Virus record (IMG/VR): IMGVR_UViG_3300030102_005755
Coordinates: 1 to 59,137 of that record
DNA: 59,137 nucleotides
Origin: a virus
Reading direction: 5' to 3' (one strand)
Part shown: positions 38,797 to 48,231 of the stretch, one piece after another
Layout: each line of letters opens with the position of its first letter
Numbering within the stretch: the stretch's first letter is position 1
Notes under the pieces: model-generated
Seen by the model: the letters and a program-made list of their open reading frames with translations, nothing else
The model's database searches: none
What the model was told of the DNA's origin: nothing
Made by a program: the position numbers and the translations under genes

Positions 38797-39773
38797 TAGT
38801 CTTGGAATTGTGGCTTAGACAACAAGTCCCTCATAAACTTCAAGAGCTTGTCTCCATCTCCCTTAGCTATGATCTCCTCCATCTTGTTTGTCTGGTCTGG
38901 GTTAAACACAACTTCACCGCCAGTAAGCTCAGCCTCTTTCTCTCCGTTCTCCTCATCAATCACGGCCTTTTTGTTGGTCTTGTGATCAAACTCTCCTTTG
39001 GTTTTGAATCCTTCCTCGCCCATGTACCCGCCGTCCTCAAGCTTTCCCCCGTACTTTGTTTCTTTCACGCCTGGATTCCCATAGTCAAAGTCCTTTAACA
39101 GTGTGCCAAGTCCAATAGTTGTTTGGTCCCCAGCGGCTTGAGCTCTAGGGTCTGCAGCCTCCTGCGCAGTTTGAAGCTCAAGCAATGCTCTATTAGCTTC
39201 ATCAGCAGACATACCAGCTCTGTCCATAAGTTGCTTCTCAAGGGCTGTTTTGAACTGTTTATTTTGCTCTGCAAGGTTAGCCCCAATCGCTCCAGCATCA
39301 GCTTTCAGCTCAAGGGCCTTAAGTCTTGCAGCATCTTGAGAAGCTCCAGTCTTATCAAGCACGTCAGCCAGCGCAGAGGTGGCCCTTGGGTCACCACTCT
39401 TTACCGCACTCACTATATCTGCTCTTGTCTCTTGATCTCTTACATCACCTCTTCTCAGAATTTCTTCAGCAGCTTCTTGCTTGGCCTGGATAAGGTCTCT
39501 ACTAGCCTGAGTCATGTCAGGCATGTCTCTAAGCATCTTTAATTGCTGCTCAAAGCTTTTCTTACCCTCTTCTAGCTGAGTACCAAAAGCTTCTTGCTTG
39601 GCCTTTATGCCAGCCTCAAGCTCTTTTTTTGCTCTTTTTGCTTCCCTTCGTCCAGCAAGACTTGCGAGTATAGCCTTGCCAGCATCTTTTGATCCCTGGC
39701 TAAGTTTGAAGTTGCCATCCTTATCAGTGCTTCCAAAAAGGTCTTTAAGTTGTGAGAAATCTATTTCTGACAT
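38796..39773 (-). CDS. coiled-coil virion protein (325 aa)
   Basis: MSEIDFSQLKDLFGSTDKDG start; helix-rich (AKRAKKELEAGIKAKQEAFG, AADPRAQAAGDQT) with a basic central region and an acidic end GEEGFKTKGEF... The composition (Ala, Lys, Gln, Glu) and place between nozzle and ejection genes suggest an internal core or ejection protein. Promoter box 5 nt before start. Confidence 0.6.
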   Translation of the reverse strand: MSEIDFSQLKDLFGSTDKDGNFKLSQGSKDAGKAILASLAGRREAKRAKKELEAGIKAKQEAFGTQLEEGKKSFEQQLKMLRDMPDMTQASRDLIQAKQEAAEEILRRGDVRDQETRADIVSAVKSGDPRATSALADVLDKTGASQDAARLKALELKADAGAIGANLAEQNKQFKTALEKQLMDRAGMSADEANRALLELQTAQEAADPRAQAAGDQTTIGLGTLLKDFDYGNPGVKETKYGGKLEDGGYMGEEGFKTKGEFDHKTNKKAVIDEENGEKEAELTGGEVVFNPDQTNKMEEIIAKGDGDKLLKFMRDLLSKPQFQD

Positions 39774-39778
39774 GATTG

Positions 39779-39786
39779 CAAAAGTA
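39779..39786 (-). promoter_or_regulatory. TACTTTTG promoter box
   Basis: TAnnTTTG match on the minus strand, 5 nt before ATG 39773; leaderless geometry as at 36753 and 47348. Confidence 0.5.
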
Positions 39787-39793
39787 GTAAATG

Positions 39794-40594
39794 TTAGCTA
39801 TTGTGGTCTAGCGGAGTCGCTTCAAAGTCAACGTTTAACGAGTGAACCTCGAAGTCTTCAACACCGAATGTCACAGAAACGTCAGCAAACTGACCCTTAG
39901 GTTGATCAAAGTTTATATCTAAATACAATATAACAACTTCGTCCCCGACTTCTATTCTGCTCGAAGTACTAACAAAGTAACCGCCGTCAAAATATCCGTC
40001 TGGAAAAACTGATGCCCAGCCTGCGTTTGGGTTTTCCTTTGCCGCTTGCAGGTCCTCTGTTTTAACAATCACAGCCCTGCCCCCGCTGTGCTGAGAGGTG
40101 GGCCCACTGATCTTAATGTAAAAAGAACCTCTAGTTCTGGTTATTGACTCGACAATACCGAGTGCTCTCACATTAGCCACGCCAAGCTCAACAACTCCCT
40201 CAACGCCTCCGTACAAAATACCACCCTTACTCTTCAGCTGATTGACTCTGGCGTTTTTCTTTATTGAGTTGCCAGTACCGTTGTTGACGATAAAGGTGTT
40301 CACACCTTGAATTGCAAGGATGTCAGGGGTCTCAATAGAGAACGCCTTGTAGATCTTGTTGGCAGAAGGGTTGTTGTTGAACGCAAAAGAAATGCCAGAG
40401 CTCACAGGCTGGCTGCCATAGAAAGAGTTATTGGACGAAGAGTTTTTGTCATGAAGCCACAACACCTGGGTTGAAGTCGTGGACTTCGGGCTGCTGATCA
40501 TCTGATCTTTTACCCACCCAAAGCAAGAGGATGTGTAGCTGTATCTACTCACCCAAACGTTTCCAGAATTGCTGAATGCTATGGTCTTCTCCAT
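39794..40594 (-). CDS. nozzle-associated tail protein, C-terminal module
   Basis: 266 aa: MEKTIAFSNSGNVWVSRYSY opening, then Asn/Ser-rich SSSNNSFYGSQPVSSG, ISFAFNNNPSANKIYKAFSI. This series matches the C-terminal part of tail nozzle proteins in crAss-like phages (KTIAFS..W.S.YSY, ..NTFYG.., ..F.NNPS..K.FK..). Here it is a separate gene 1 bp after the 1,711-aa nozzle, as if the protein were split. Then a beta-rich extension (GDEVVILYLDINFDQPKG). Role: tip of the tail tube (inferred). Confidence 0.65.
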   Translation of the reverse strand: MEKTIAFSNSGNVWVSRYSYTSSCFGWVKDQMISSPKSTTSTQVLWLHDKNSSSNNSFYGSQPVSSGISFAFNNNPSANKIYKAFSIETPDILAIQGVNTFIVNNGTGNSIKKNARVNQLKSKGGILYGGVEGVVELGVANVRALGIVESITRTRGSFYIKISGPTSQHSGGRAVIVKTEDLQAAKENPNAGWASVFPDGYFDGGYFVSTSSRIEVGDEVVILYLDINFDQPKGQFADVSVTFGVEDFEVHSLNVDFEATPLDHNS

Positions 40595-40595
40595 G

Positions 40596-43500
40596 TCAGT
40601 ATGTGATGATGTCTAAAATATCTCCTGGGTCGTCTGGCAACACAAGGCCTCCAACCCCGCCAAGGTCAGGATCAAACCCTCCAGGAAATGCGTCACCTCC
40701 AGTATTACCACCTCCGCCGCTTGAATCGTCTTCACCTGCGTCTTCATCAGTGACGTCGTCTTCACTTGTATCTTCCTCAGTAGTGTCGTCTCCAGTATCG
40801 GTAGTGTCTCCTCCAGTCTCTCCTGAGGTATCATCGTCTACTGTGGTAGTATCATCTTCCTCCGAAGTATCATCCTCTTCCACCACCTCTTCTATTATGA
40901 TGGGCTGATTGTACACGCTTAGAATGTAAGTGTCCTCATAGGGATCGTAACCTCCGACAACTTTAATCTCACCCATTCCTTCCAGCTCGTCAGCCTCAGC
41001 TTTCTCAAACAAATCCTTAAAGAAGGTCTTCATGCCAACCTCTGATATAACCTGTATACCAGAAGAAGGGTTGAACTTATAGACTTGTCTTGCGCCCTTA
41101 CTTGCAAAGTAGACCGTATTCCCTATGTCGCACACAGACTCTGGATTGTCGTCACATCCGTAGTTGCCAGCATAGTACCTTTCTGTGCCTAGTACAGATT
41201 TAGCAGCGACAAGCGACTCACCCCCACCACCGTCAGTAATAATATTCCTGTTGACAGGAACTGAGCTACATCTGCTGGATTGAATAACGAATATTGAATC
41301 GTCGTTGTTGATCAAATAGTTGATGTCTCCAAACTCAGAGGGCAAATCCTTGAATTGCCCCTTGACAGGGTTGAAGGATGTGATCGTGTTGATCTTGGAT
41401 ATGGGGTTGTTCTTGTCAGAGAACGTTATAGAAGCCTCCTTTCTAGACTCCTGAATATTCGGAGCTACTAGCTTTATCTTGCCTTGCCCCCACACATCAG
41501 AGTTGGAGACCTTTGTGCTAAATACTTGTGACTCAATGTTGTATGGGAAAAAGTTAGACGTTGCTTCATCTTCTGAAATCAGAGAAACAAAGTTGCCGCC
41601 CTCTACTTTCTGGAAGTTCATGGCCTCTGTCTTGAACCATACATCCCCACCTTTCAATATTTTTTCCTGCTCAAATTCTGTGATTGGATACACTGGGCCA
41701 ATCTCATAGTACACAAGGCTTTCTTCATCAGCCGACTTTCTTGGAGAGTAGACTTCAAACACACACCTCTTATTCCATGCGTGAGTTGTAGAGTCTGGGT
41801 TGTTTTCCCCAAGCTTAATTACATCGGCAGTAAAGTCTGTAGCCTGTGGGTTGTTTTCCAAAACTAAGAAAGGTCCAACCTTGGACGGATGAGGCAGTTC
41901 TCCATCTTGCTCTACGTCGTACAAAGGGTTGTCTGTGCCGTCGTTTAAGAACCGTTGGTCTACAACGTTGAACTCATATTCAGACCCAGCAAACACCCTG
42001 TTATTTTGAGTGTTGAAGTGAGAAATGATTCTAAGCCTGTCGCCTTCTCTGTATGTATATACGTCTTGGGCTCCTTCAACGCTCCTTGCTCCTTTCGCTT
42101 TCGAGAAAGATATGGGGTGACCCTGGAGGTGATTGAGAGAAACAAAGATGTTGCCAGAATCCGTGTCGGCATTTCCTGGGGTCACGAACGCTCCACCAGA
42201 AGAGTACTGCACAAAGCGAGACATCGTCGTGTTCCCGCTGTACACAAACCTGAATGACGTAGCTCCATCGGGAACCTCCCCAGCAAGTGTTATTGATACA
42301 GACTCTACTGGACCTGTATTTTGAGGGCTGTCCCTCTCTCCAAACCAAGGCACATACATAGACCCTATAGGGTTTACTTCAGAGCACCTACCCCTTTCGT
42401 CGTAAAACACAACACCAAAGGCGTGGTTAGCTCCAGCCTTAAACGACTGAGAACCACCTGATCCAGGCTCTATAAGGAACAGTATATTGTTTACCCCGTC
42501 AGGATTGCTTATCTGCGTTTCAAACAGATTCGGATCAGAAAAAAAGGCAAAGTCCTCGCTAAAGTGTTCTTTTCTTAAGAAGGCCTGTATAAACGACTGG
42601 CCAATAGCAGGGTTTGTGGTGTTAAAAGAACCTGTGCCCAAGTGTATAAAGGGTAGCGAAGTCTGTCTTAAGATTGGACTACCAATGCTATAGTCGTTGT
42701 TGTCAGTCAAGAAGTCATCTCCGCTGTGTTGAACGGCTGGAAACTTTGCATCAGATTCAGGATCCGATCCAAGAACAATGTTGTTGTCGATGCCTGGGCC
42801 ATACAATCCAGGGAAAACAAGATCGCCTGCGTCTTGATCAGATCTAGATATACCAAAGAGGCCGACAGAGCCTACAGATCCTATGCCAACACCGTAGTCA
42901 TCAAGGTTAGGACCAAGGAGGCCGTGCAAGGCGTATGTATCATATACAGAGTTCTCATCAATACCACCTCCTCCTGGCCCGCCAGCGCCGTCCATAAGCG
43001 TATATAATGACTTTCCTTCTGGAGATTCCCCCTTGAAAAAGACAACGCTTTCACCTCTATTTGTGACAGCATCAACATACTCAGAAGTGTAGTGAAGCCC
43101 ACCGAGAACTGTTTTCCAGGGAGCAAAGAAAGGAGACCCATCTACTTTCCTGAACATGTTCTCCTCTGTAATGGATATAATCTGTCCAGTCCCTGGCATA
43201 GAAACTTGAATGCCAAAAGTTGTTCCTATTGAATCCTGAGGTGCTGCATCATTGTCTACATTGTGACCCAACGCAGCTGCAAATCCAGGGTTCACCTGAA
43301 GCCCACCCTGTGGGAGTCCGTTATCAGGGCTGATAAATGGAAATAAGCTGTACTCCCTGAAGTCTACCCCTGGAAGCAAAGGACTGGTGTCCCCCTCTTC
43401 AAGATTATATGGGGCAAAGAACCACCAACGGGCACCCTGAACAGGTCTGCGCATACAGCTGAGTATGGCGTTCTCCTCGTCAGGCAAAGAAACTTCTTTG

Positions 43501-45731
43501 ACGTAGATGCCGAACCTAGCTCTAGGTTTTCCGTTATCCTCAACTATTTGTGCTGGGCCATTCTGTGAATCTGGATGCTGACCTTGAGCTGCAGTCACCT
43601 CTTCGTTATACCCCTTGTCTCTAAACAGACCGAACTTTACAGTCGCTTTGTTTACAATAAAGAATCCTTTTACGATAGATGGGTCTTGAGAGGCTTCATC
43701 TGTTCTGTTGATAAAGTCTTCCGCATCTTCAGAAGAGTCTGCATCCTCACCAGAGATACCCCCGCCAACCTGTATTGTGGGGAAGCTCATTCTCTTCCCA
43801 GCAGTTGTAATCAGATTTGCAATTCCTGAAGTCTCTTTCGCACTTGATCCGTTGTTGAGACCAAGGTTTATATCGTAAGAAAGCTCTGCCTCTGTTGGGA
43901 ACACAATGTCTTCAGCAAAGGTGCTAAGCGAAGGGTCTTCACCGCCTTCAAGAATCATGGAGAACACCTCTGCAACCTGAGCTTTTGACAGCGGCGCCTT
44001 GGCTGTAAAGGAACACCGTATGGTAAATGCTCTCCCTTGAAGTATCAAAGGGTTTGCTGCACTTGTGCCAAAGTCAACCTGCTCAACATCGCCAATGCCT
44101 GAAGTCTCACTAAGCATGTCAAAGTATCTCCAACGAAACTTTATGACATCTTCGTCTATGTTGACTCCGTTAGAGCATACAGCTGGAACGGCAGTATTGT
44201 CACCAAATTGAGATCTGATAAAGCTGGCTCCGCTTTTTTCAGCGCTTTGCCACCAGTACCCCTTGGGATGACCTGTGAGATCTGACTCATCATCAACTAG
44301 CGCTGGTGATTCAGCATAATCAGGTATAGTTCCTATGCCAGACGCACTGTACCCATCGTTGTCAAAGTCTTCACCCATCTGGGGTGACTGATGATAAGAG
44401 TTTGTCGCGTCGTAGACGTGAAAGTTCTGCTTTGGATTTACAGTGAAGCTAAAAGAGACAAAGGACCCAGCATCTACTGGGCCATCCAAACCGCTGCAAT
44501 CAAGCGTGAATCCAATGTTTTTGTTCTGGGCTCCAGAACCAGAGTACTCAGACTCAGAGGGTGCCACGCTGGGGATCACCTCTATCTCAAACGACTTAAA
44601 GTCTTCGGGCCTCTCTGAAACTATTGGACTGATAGTTGATGACAAATCCACGTTGTCAAATCCATCTACGTAGTTTCCGTAAACAAGCCTGTTGTCTATA
44701 ATAGTTTGAGCCTCAGCTCTTTTTGGCAGGTTGTCAAAAGGCTTTGACTGAGTGTCCTTGTCTATTGCAGAGTTCACAGAATCGTTCAAGAACCTGTACT
44801 CTATCTCCTCACCCTCGTAAGGCAACTCCTTGATGAGAAAGAAAGAACCCTTGTTTCCTCGTCTGGCCAAAAGCTTTACCCTCTCTACCTCACTAGACAT
44901 GTCGTCATTTGGAATGACAAGGTCTATTGCATTGTAGGAGTTGAGCAAAGAGATGTCGCTTTGACCAGAGTACTGCAGGTAACCAGGGGGGACAAAGATC
45001 TTAGAGTAAGATGATATAGCTGACTCAAAGCCATCCTTGTATACGTTCTGATATGCGAATTGGAATCCTTCTATCTCAAGGAACTCGTTCTGATCAAACC
45101 CTGTTTCGTTTTCAAACCCCCCAGCTTCAGAGTCGATAGAGGGCACAATACGATTCACTGGTGTCTTAGGGCACGCCAGTATAAAATCCTCTATCTCATC
45201 GTCGTTGTAGTCACCTACAATAGCTCTAAGGACGTTGAGTTTCTTTGGTTCAGAGTTGTTGTCTGTAAAGAATATATACGGGACGTCAATGTAATCCTTC
45301 TCCGCGACTACGCTTTTTCTTTGAATGTATGTGATGTCAGCCTTTACAAACCCATTGTAGTCAAACTTCAAGATGGGATGGCTAAACACCTTAAGTATGG
45401 CGTTGCCTCCTGCGCTGTTGGGGAGATACCCTGTCGGGTCATAAGCATATACACCGCCGTCTCCGTTGGCTTCGTAGACAAAGAAGTAGGCTATGTCGTA
45501 CTTGTTGCACAGGACCTTTCCAACAACAACCTTCTCTGAATCTCCAAACTCCGTGAACCCCTGATCGAGAGGAACGTTTGACTTCACTGGCTTTATCACG
45601 CCACCGTTTCCACCCTCTCCTTCTGTATTTTCTGATACGTTGATATTAAGGGCGTCCGACATAGAGTCAGCGCCCAGGATTCTAGAGTCAACAGATTTGT
45701 TGAGCTTTCGGGGAAACCTCTTCTCGATCAT
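40596..45731 (-). CDS. tail nozzle (T7 gp12-like) protein, 1,711 aa
   Basis: N-terminus MIEKRFPRKLNKSVDSRILG then SMSDALNINVSENTEGEGGN is the opening of podovirus nozzle proteins. Beta-propeller-like repeats follow; near the C-terminus IGNTVYFASKGARQVYKFNP, GIQVISEVGMKTFFKDLF and VVGGYDPYEDTYILSVYN are the nozzle end motifs. It then carries an unusual Asp/Glu/Thr/Ser low-complexity tail (about residues 1610-1690) and ends DPGDILDIITY. Forms the tail channel with the proteins encoded just upstream. Insertions account for its large size compared with about 800 residues in T7. Confidence 0.75.
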   Translation of the reverse strand: MIEKRFPRKLNKSVDSRILGADSMSDALNINVSENTEGEGGNGGVIKPVKSNVPLDQGFTEFGDSEKVVVGKVLCNKYDIAYFFVYEANGDGGVYAYDPTGYLPNSAGGNAILKVFSHPILKFDYNGFVKADITYIQRKSVVAEKDYIDVPYIFFTDNNSEPKKLNVLRAIVGDYNDDEIEDFILACPKTPVNRIVPSIDSEAGGFENETGFDQNEFLEIEGFQFAYQNVYKDGFESAISSYSKIFVPPGYLQYSGQSDISLLNSYNAIDLVIPNDDMSSEVERVKLLARRGNKGSFFLIKELPYEGEEIEYRFLNDSVNSAIDKDTQSKPFDNLPKRAEAQTIIDNRLVYGNYVDGFDNVDLSSTISPIVSERPEDFKSFEIEVIPSVAPSESEYSGSGAQNKNIGFTLDCSGLDGPVDAGSFVSFSFTVNPKQNFHVYDATNSYHQSPQMGEDFDNDGYSASGIGTIPDYAESPALVDDESDLTGHPKGYWWQSAEKSGASFIRSQFGDNTAVPAVCSNGVNIDEDVIKFRWRYFDMLSETSGIGDVEQVDFGTSAANPLILQGRAFTIRCSFTAKAPLSKAQVAEVFSMILEGGEDPSLSTFAEDIVFPTEAELSYDINLGLNNGSSAKETSGIANLITTAGKRMSFPTIQVGGGISGEDADSSEDAEDFINRTDEASQDPSIVKGFFIVNKATVKFGLFRDKGYNEEVTAAQGQHPDSQNGPAQIVEDNGKPRARFGIYVKEVSLPDEENAILSCMRRPVQGARWWFFAPYNLEEGDTSPLLPGVDFREYSLFPFISPDNGLPQGGLQVNPGFAAALGHNVDNDAAPQDSIGTTFGIQVSMPGTGQIISITEENMFRKVDGSPFFAPWKTVLGGLHYTSEYVDAVTNRGESVVFFKGESPEGKSLYTLMDGAGGPGGGGIDENSVYDTYALHGLLGPNLDDYGVGIGSVGSVGLFGISRSDQDAGDLVFPGLYGPGIDNNIVLGSDPESDAKFPAVQHSGDDFLTDNNDYSIGSPILRQTSLPFIHLGTGSFNTTNPAIGQSFIQAFLRKEHFSEDFAFFSDPNLFETQISNPDGVNNILFLIEPGSGGSQSFKAGANHAFGVVFYDERGRCSEVNPIGSMYVPWFGERDSPQNTGPVESVSITLAGEVPDGATSFRFVYSGNTTMSRFVQYSSGGAFVTPGNADTDSGNIFVSLNHLQGHPISFSKAKGARSVEGAQDVYTYREGDRLRIISHFNTQNNRVFAGSEYEFNVVDQRFLNDGTDNPLYDVEQDGELPHPSKVGPFLVLENNPQATDFTADVIKLGENNPDSTTHAWNKRCVFEVYSPRKSADEESLVYYEIGPVYPITEFEQEKILKGGDVWFKTEAMNFQKVEGGNFVSLISEDEATSNFFPYNIESQVFSTKVSNSDVWGQGKIKLVAPNIQESRKEASITFSDKNNPISKINTITSFNPVKGQFKDLPSEFGDINYLINNDDSIFVIQSSRCSSVPVNRNIITDGGGGESLVAAKSVLGTERYYAGNYGCDDNPESVCDIGNTVYFASKGARQVYKFNPSSGIQVISEVGMKTFFKDLFEKAEADELEGMGEIKVVGGYDPYEDTYILSVYNQPIIIEEVVEEDDTSEEDDTTTVDDDTSGETGGDTTDTGDDTTEEDTSEDDVTDEDAGEDDSSGGGGNTGGDAFPGGFDPDLGGVGGLVLPDDPGDILDIITY

Positions 45732-46585
45732 TAGTACTTAGGAACAAGTTTGAAGTTCTTTCTTGTGATTCTCATAGCCTCCTCCTTAGAGAAGTTGCTG
45801 AGTCTTCTGTTGGCCTTTCTTCTCTCGTTGTAGTATTCAGCCCTGGCTCTTGCCTTTTCATTGGCAGGCACAGTGGACTTTCTCTCGCAGAGCTTGTAAT
45901 AGATGTAGGCCCTCAAAGACTCCTCCGCGTATACGTGTATAACGGGGTTAGTGGATCGTGCTTCATCGGCGACGTATTCCATGACCAAGCTGTCGAAAGA
46001 CTCGTTTGTATCGACTTCAATTCTGTTCTGGTCAAGGTTGAGTCTATATTCTCCTGGCATGTGTCCACCTCCCACTCCGTAGAGTCTACCAATGGAACCG
46101 TTGAATAGATAATTTTCAAACACATAGTAGTCTACATCTTCTGCGCTATCCAAGTTCTCAGACGTTGAGCCCTTGTCGTCCTGCCTGTTGTTTATTAGGT
46201 TGGCCTCTATGTTCAAAGGTCCTTCCTCGCTGTCTGACGTAGACAGAGGGGTGGTCACCTTTCTTGAGTAGTTGATGTTTTTGTTTTCACCAAACACCCT
46301 AAGTATTCCGTGGGTGTCAACGATACCAAGCTTCAGTATCCCAACGAAATCGTCAGGCAAGGCTATGGTATTGTTGGTCGTGTCAAGGTCAAGCTTGATG
46401 CTTTTGATCCTGCTAACAACATCGAACCCAAGCTCTCGTATACCTCTCAGGGCATGATTCCTCAAGGCAGCGTCTGATGCGTTGGCCGTAAAGTCGTCAG
46501 CATCATTCGTTATCTTAAAGTCATTGATCACCTGGCTTAGAGGTACGTAGTTCATACCTGAAGCCGAAACGTCTTGATAAGCCAT
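45731..46585 (-). CDS. tail tube/ring protein (284 aa)
   Basis: MAYQDVSASGMNYVPLSQVI then FKITNDADDFTANASDAALR and LRGIRELGFDVVSRIKSIKL: typical of the small connector/ring proteins that sit between portal and nozzle in crAss-like phages. A beta-part GILKLGIVDTHGILRVFGEN follows, and a helical basic end (EKARARAEYYNERRKANRRL). Adjacent to nozzle (overlap of 1 nt). Confidence 0.65.
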   Translation of the reverse strand: MAYQDVSASGMNYVPLSQVINDFKITNDADDFTANASDAALRNHALRGIRELGFDVVSRIKSIKLDLDTTNNTIALPDDFVGILKLGIVDTHGILRVFGENKNINYSRKVTTPLSTSDSEEGPLNIEANLINNRQDDKGSTSENLDSAEDVDYYVFENYLFNGSIGRLYGVGGGHMPGEYRLNLDQNRIEVDTNESFDSLVMEYVADEARSTNPVIHVYAEESLRAYIYYKLCERKSTVPANEKARARAEYYNERRKANRRLSNFSKEEAMRITRKNFKLVPKY

Positions 46586-47343
46586 TAGCTCGCTTGGGTT
46601 TGTCCAAACTGAACAAGAGCTGTGTCTCTGAGTCTAATGCCTATCATCTTGCACAGCTCAGAAATCAACACACCCTTGAACTTTTCGGGAAGGTCAAAAT
46701 CTCTAGAGTCTCTTATGCTCGGCGTGTAGAACCCATCTGGCTGCAAAGACGTGACAGAAATCCTTGGTGACGATGTCTCGTCAAGATCTCCTCGAAGTAT
46801 GCTACCGTCATTGGCGACATATCTTGACGACGGCTGTCTGTAGTAGCTCATGATGACGCTTCCTACATCCGTGGGGAAGACCTCTATATTTCTAGACACG
46901 AGCGCTACAGGGAAGGATTCAGTAGGAGCAGACAGGTTGCTAGACAGAATGTGAGACATCTGGTCTGGCCTATACACAAGCTCAATGGGAGTCCTTTCAT
47001 CGCCCTCTACCCTCATGGAGATGAGCTTGTAGAAGTTGAAAGGCTTTGAGAACAAGTTGGCATCACCAGTAATACTTGGCTCATTTGCTGTAAGCAGAAT
47101 AGAGTCCTGGATGTACTCTGACAAATCGTCTTCAACGCCCCTGTATATAGACTCTCCTGCCCCTGGGTCTCTCTGAGACAACCTCAATGCTTTGGAAGTA
47201 ACTAAGCCCTGGAAAAGCCCCTCAAAAACATTCTGTTGAGCCACCTCAGCAAAGGAGTTAAAGACTGATGGCGCAACAAAACCCTTCTGATCCTTGTTGG
47301 CCAGATCCCTAACTGCGTTAAATACTTCTATTACGCTGATCAT
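46585..47343 (-). CDS. head-tail connector (ring) protein
   Basis: 252 aa from ATG 47341-47343 (MISVIEVFNAVRDLANKDQK). The longer TTG frame is rejected because it overlaps the promoter box. FNSFAEVAQQNVFEGLFQGL, YRQPSSRYVANDGSILRGDL and FKGVLISELCKMIGIRLRDT match connector proteins ahead of the 284-aa ring protein in Bacteroidetes podoviruses. Overlaps the next gene by one nt. Confidence 0.65.
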   Translation of the reverse strand: MISVIEVFNAVRDLANKDQKGFVAPSVFNSFAEVAQQNVFEGLFQGLVTSKALRLSQRDPGAGESIYRGVEDDLSEYIQDSILLTANEPSITGDANLFSKPFNFYKLISMRVEGDERTPIELVYRPDQMSHILSSNLSAPTESFPVALVSRNIEVFPTDVGSVIMSYYRQPSSRYVANDGSILRGDLDETSSPRISVTSLQPDGFYTPSIRDSRDFDLPEKFKGVLISELCKMIGIRLRDTALVQFGQTQAS

Positions 47344-47347
47344 ACAG

Positions 47348-47355
47348 CAAATATA
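47348..47355 (-). promoter_or_regulatory. TATATTTG box before connector gene
   Basis: Minus-strand TATATTTG, 4 nt before ATG 47343 and directly after an intrinsic terminator, so a new transcript starts here with almost no leader. Confidence 0.7.
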
Positions 47356-47385
47356 CAAAAAGAAAAAGGCCCCTTTCGGGGCCTT
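47356..47385 (-). terminator. intrinsic terminator
   Basis: Minus strand: AAGGCCCC, loop GAAA, GGGGCC followed by TTTTTCTTTTT. Perfect 6-bp GC stem (47368-47373/47378-47383) with a T-tract. Ends the operon that includes the 279-aa gene. Confidence 0.85.
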
Positions 47386-47388
47386 CCT

Positions 47389-48228
47389 TTATGCTAGACG
47401 CTCAAGCCGATCTTCTATATCGGCAAGGACGGTAGATCCTTTCTCCGTGAGGCAGAACCTCGTCAAAACGTCCGTTGGGTCTTGCCCGACTGGTACTGAA
47501 ACGATCTGCGTGTTTGAATCAAACCACTTACAGGCGCTTCTATCAAGTTTAATTATCTGATAATCAGCCGCTTGTTTAATTACAGCGCGGGTCCTGACTG
47601 TCGGAGAATCAAAGGATTCGATAAATTCTTTTGGCTTACTCTTTGCGATTCGCAAAAGGTTGTGTCTAATCTCTGCTGTAGGAGCGTTGATGTTCACCTT
47701 GAAGTACAAAGCAACAGAGAGGAGATCTGTAATCTCCTTGTCTCTAACCAAGGCCACGGCATCTGTAACAAGAAACTCTTGAGCAAGCTCTTTCTCTGCG
47801 CTTACCTTCTTGTTTACCTCTCTGAACTTATTGCCTCCATTGGCTTGATTGCCTGGATGCAGCTCCAAAAACTTGCGGAGGTTAGGTTGGTTGTTGTCAA
47901 CAAAGAGTCTTCCGTTCCTAAAGATAACAGACTTCTTTACAGCCTTGTCGCCCTGCTCGTCACTCCAAATAGAGTTTTCGTTGGGGCAGTATCTGAGTTC
48001 TCGAACGCTGTCTGTAGCCTTGTCGTACACGGTTTCGCCCTGCTGAGGCAACATGTACACAATGCCTCCCCCGTCAATAACCTCAAACTCCTTTCTTTGA
48101 TTGGGGTTTTCGTTGCGAAGGATGGGTGGCTTTTTTGCAACAGTTCTTTTTGCCACTGGCGCCTCCAGCACCGCTGTTTCCTGGTTCTTTTTAGGACGAC
48201 CAGGTGCCCTTCTAGCTTGTTGTGCCAT
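47389..48228 (-). CDS. virion-operon protein with AT-hook-like N-terminus (279 aa)
   Basis: MAQQARRAPGRPKKNQETAV begins with RAPGRPKK, an AT-hook-like DNA-binding motif. Body is helical/mixed (KEITDLLSVALYFKVNINAP, PKEFIESFDSPTVRTRAVIK, WFDSNTQIVSVPVGQDPTDV). No known family. AAATTTAATTT leader before the start. Possibly binds packaged DNA or assists head maturation (inference). Confidence 0.55.
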   Translation of the reverse strand: MAQQARRAPGRPKKNQETAVLEAPVAKRTVAKKPPILRNENPNQRKEFEVIDGGGIVYMLPQQGETVYDKATDSVRELRYCPNENSIWSDEQGDKAVKKSVIFRNGRLFVDNNQPNLRKFLELHPGNQANGGNKFREVNKKVSAEKELAQEFLVTDAVALVRDKEITDLLSVALYFKVNINAPTAEIRHNLLRIAKSKPKEFIESFDSPTVRTRAVIKQAADYQIIKLDRSACKWFDSNTQIVSVPVGQDPTDVLTRFCLTEKGSTVLADIEDRLERLA

Positions 48229-48231
48229 AAA

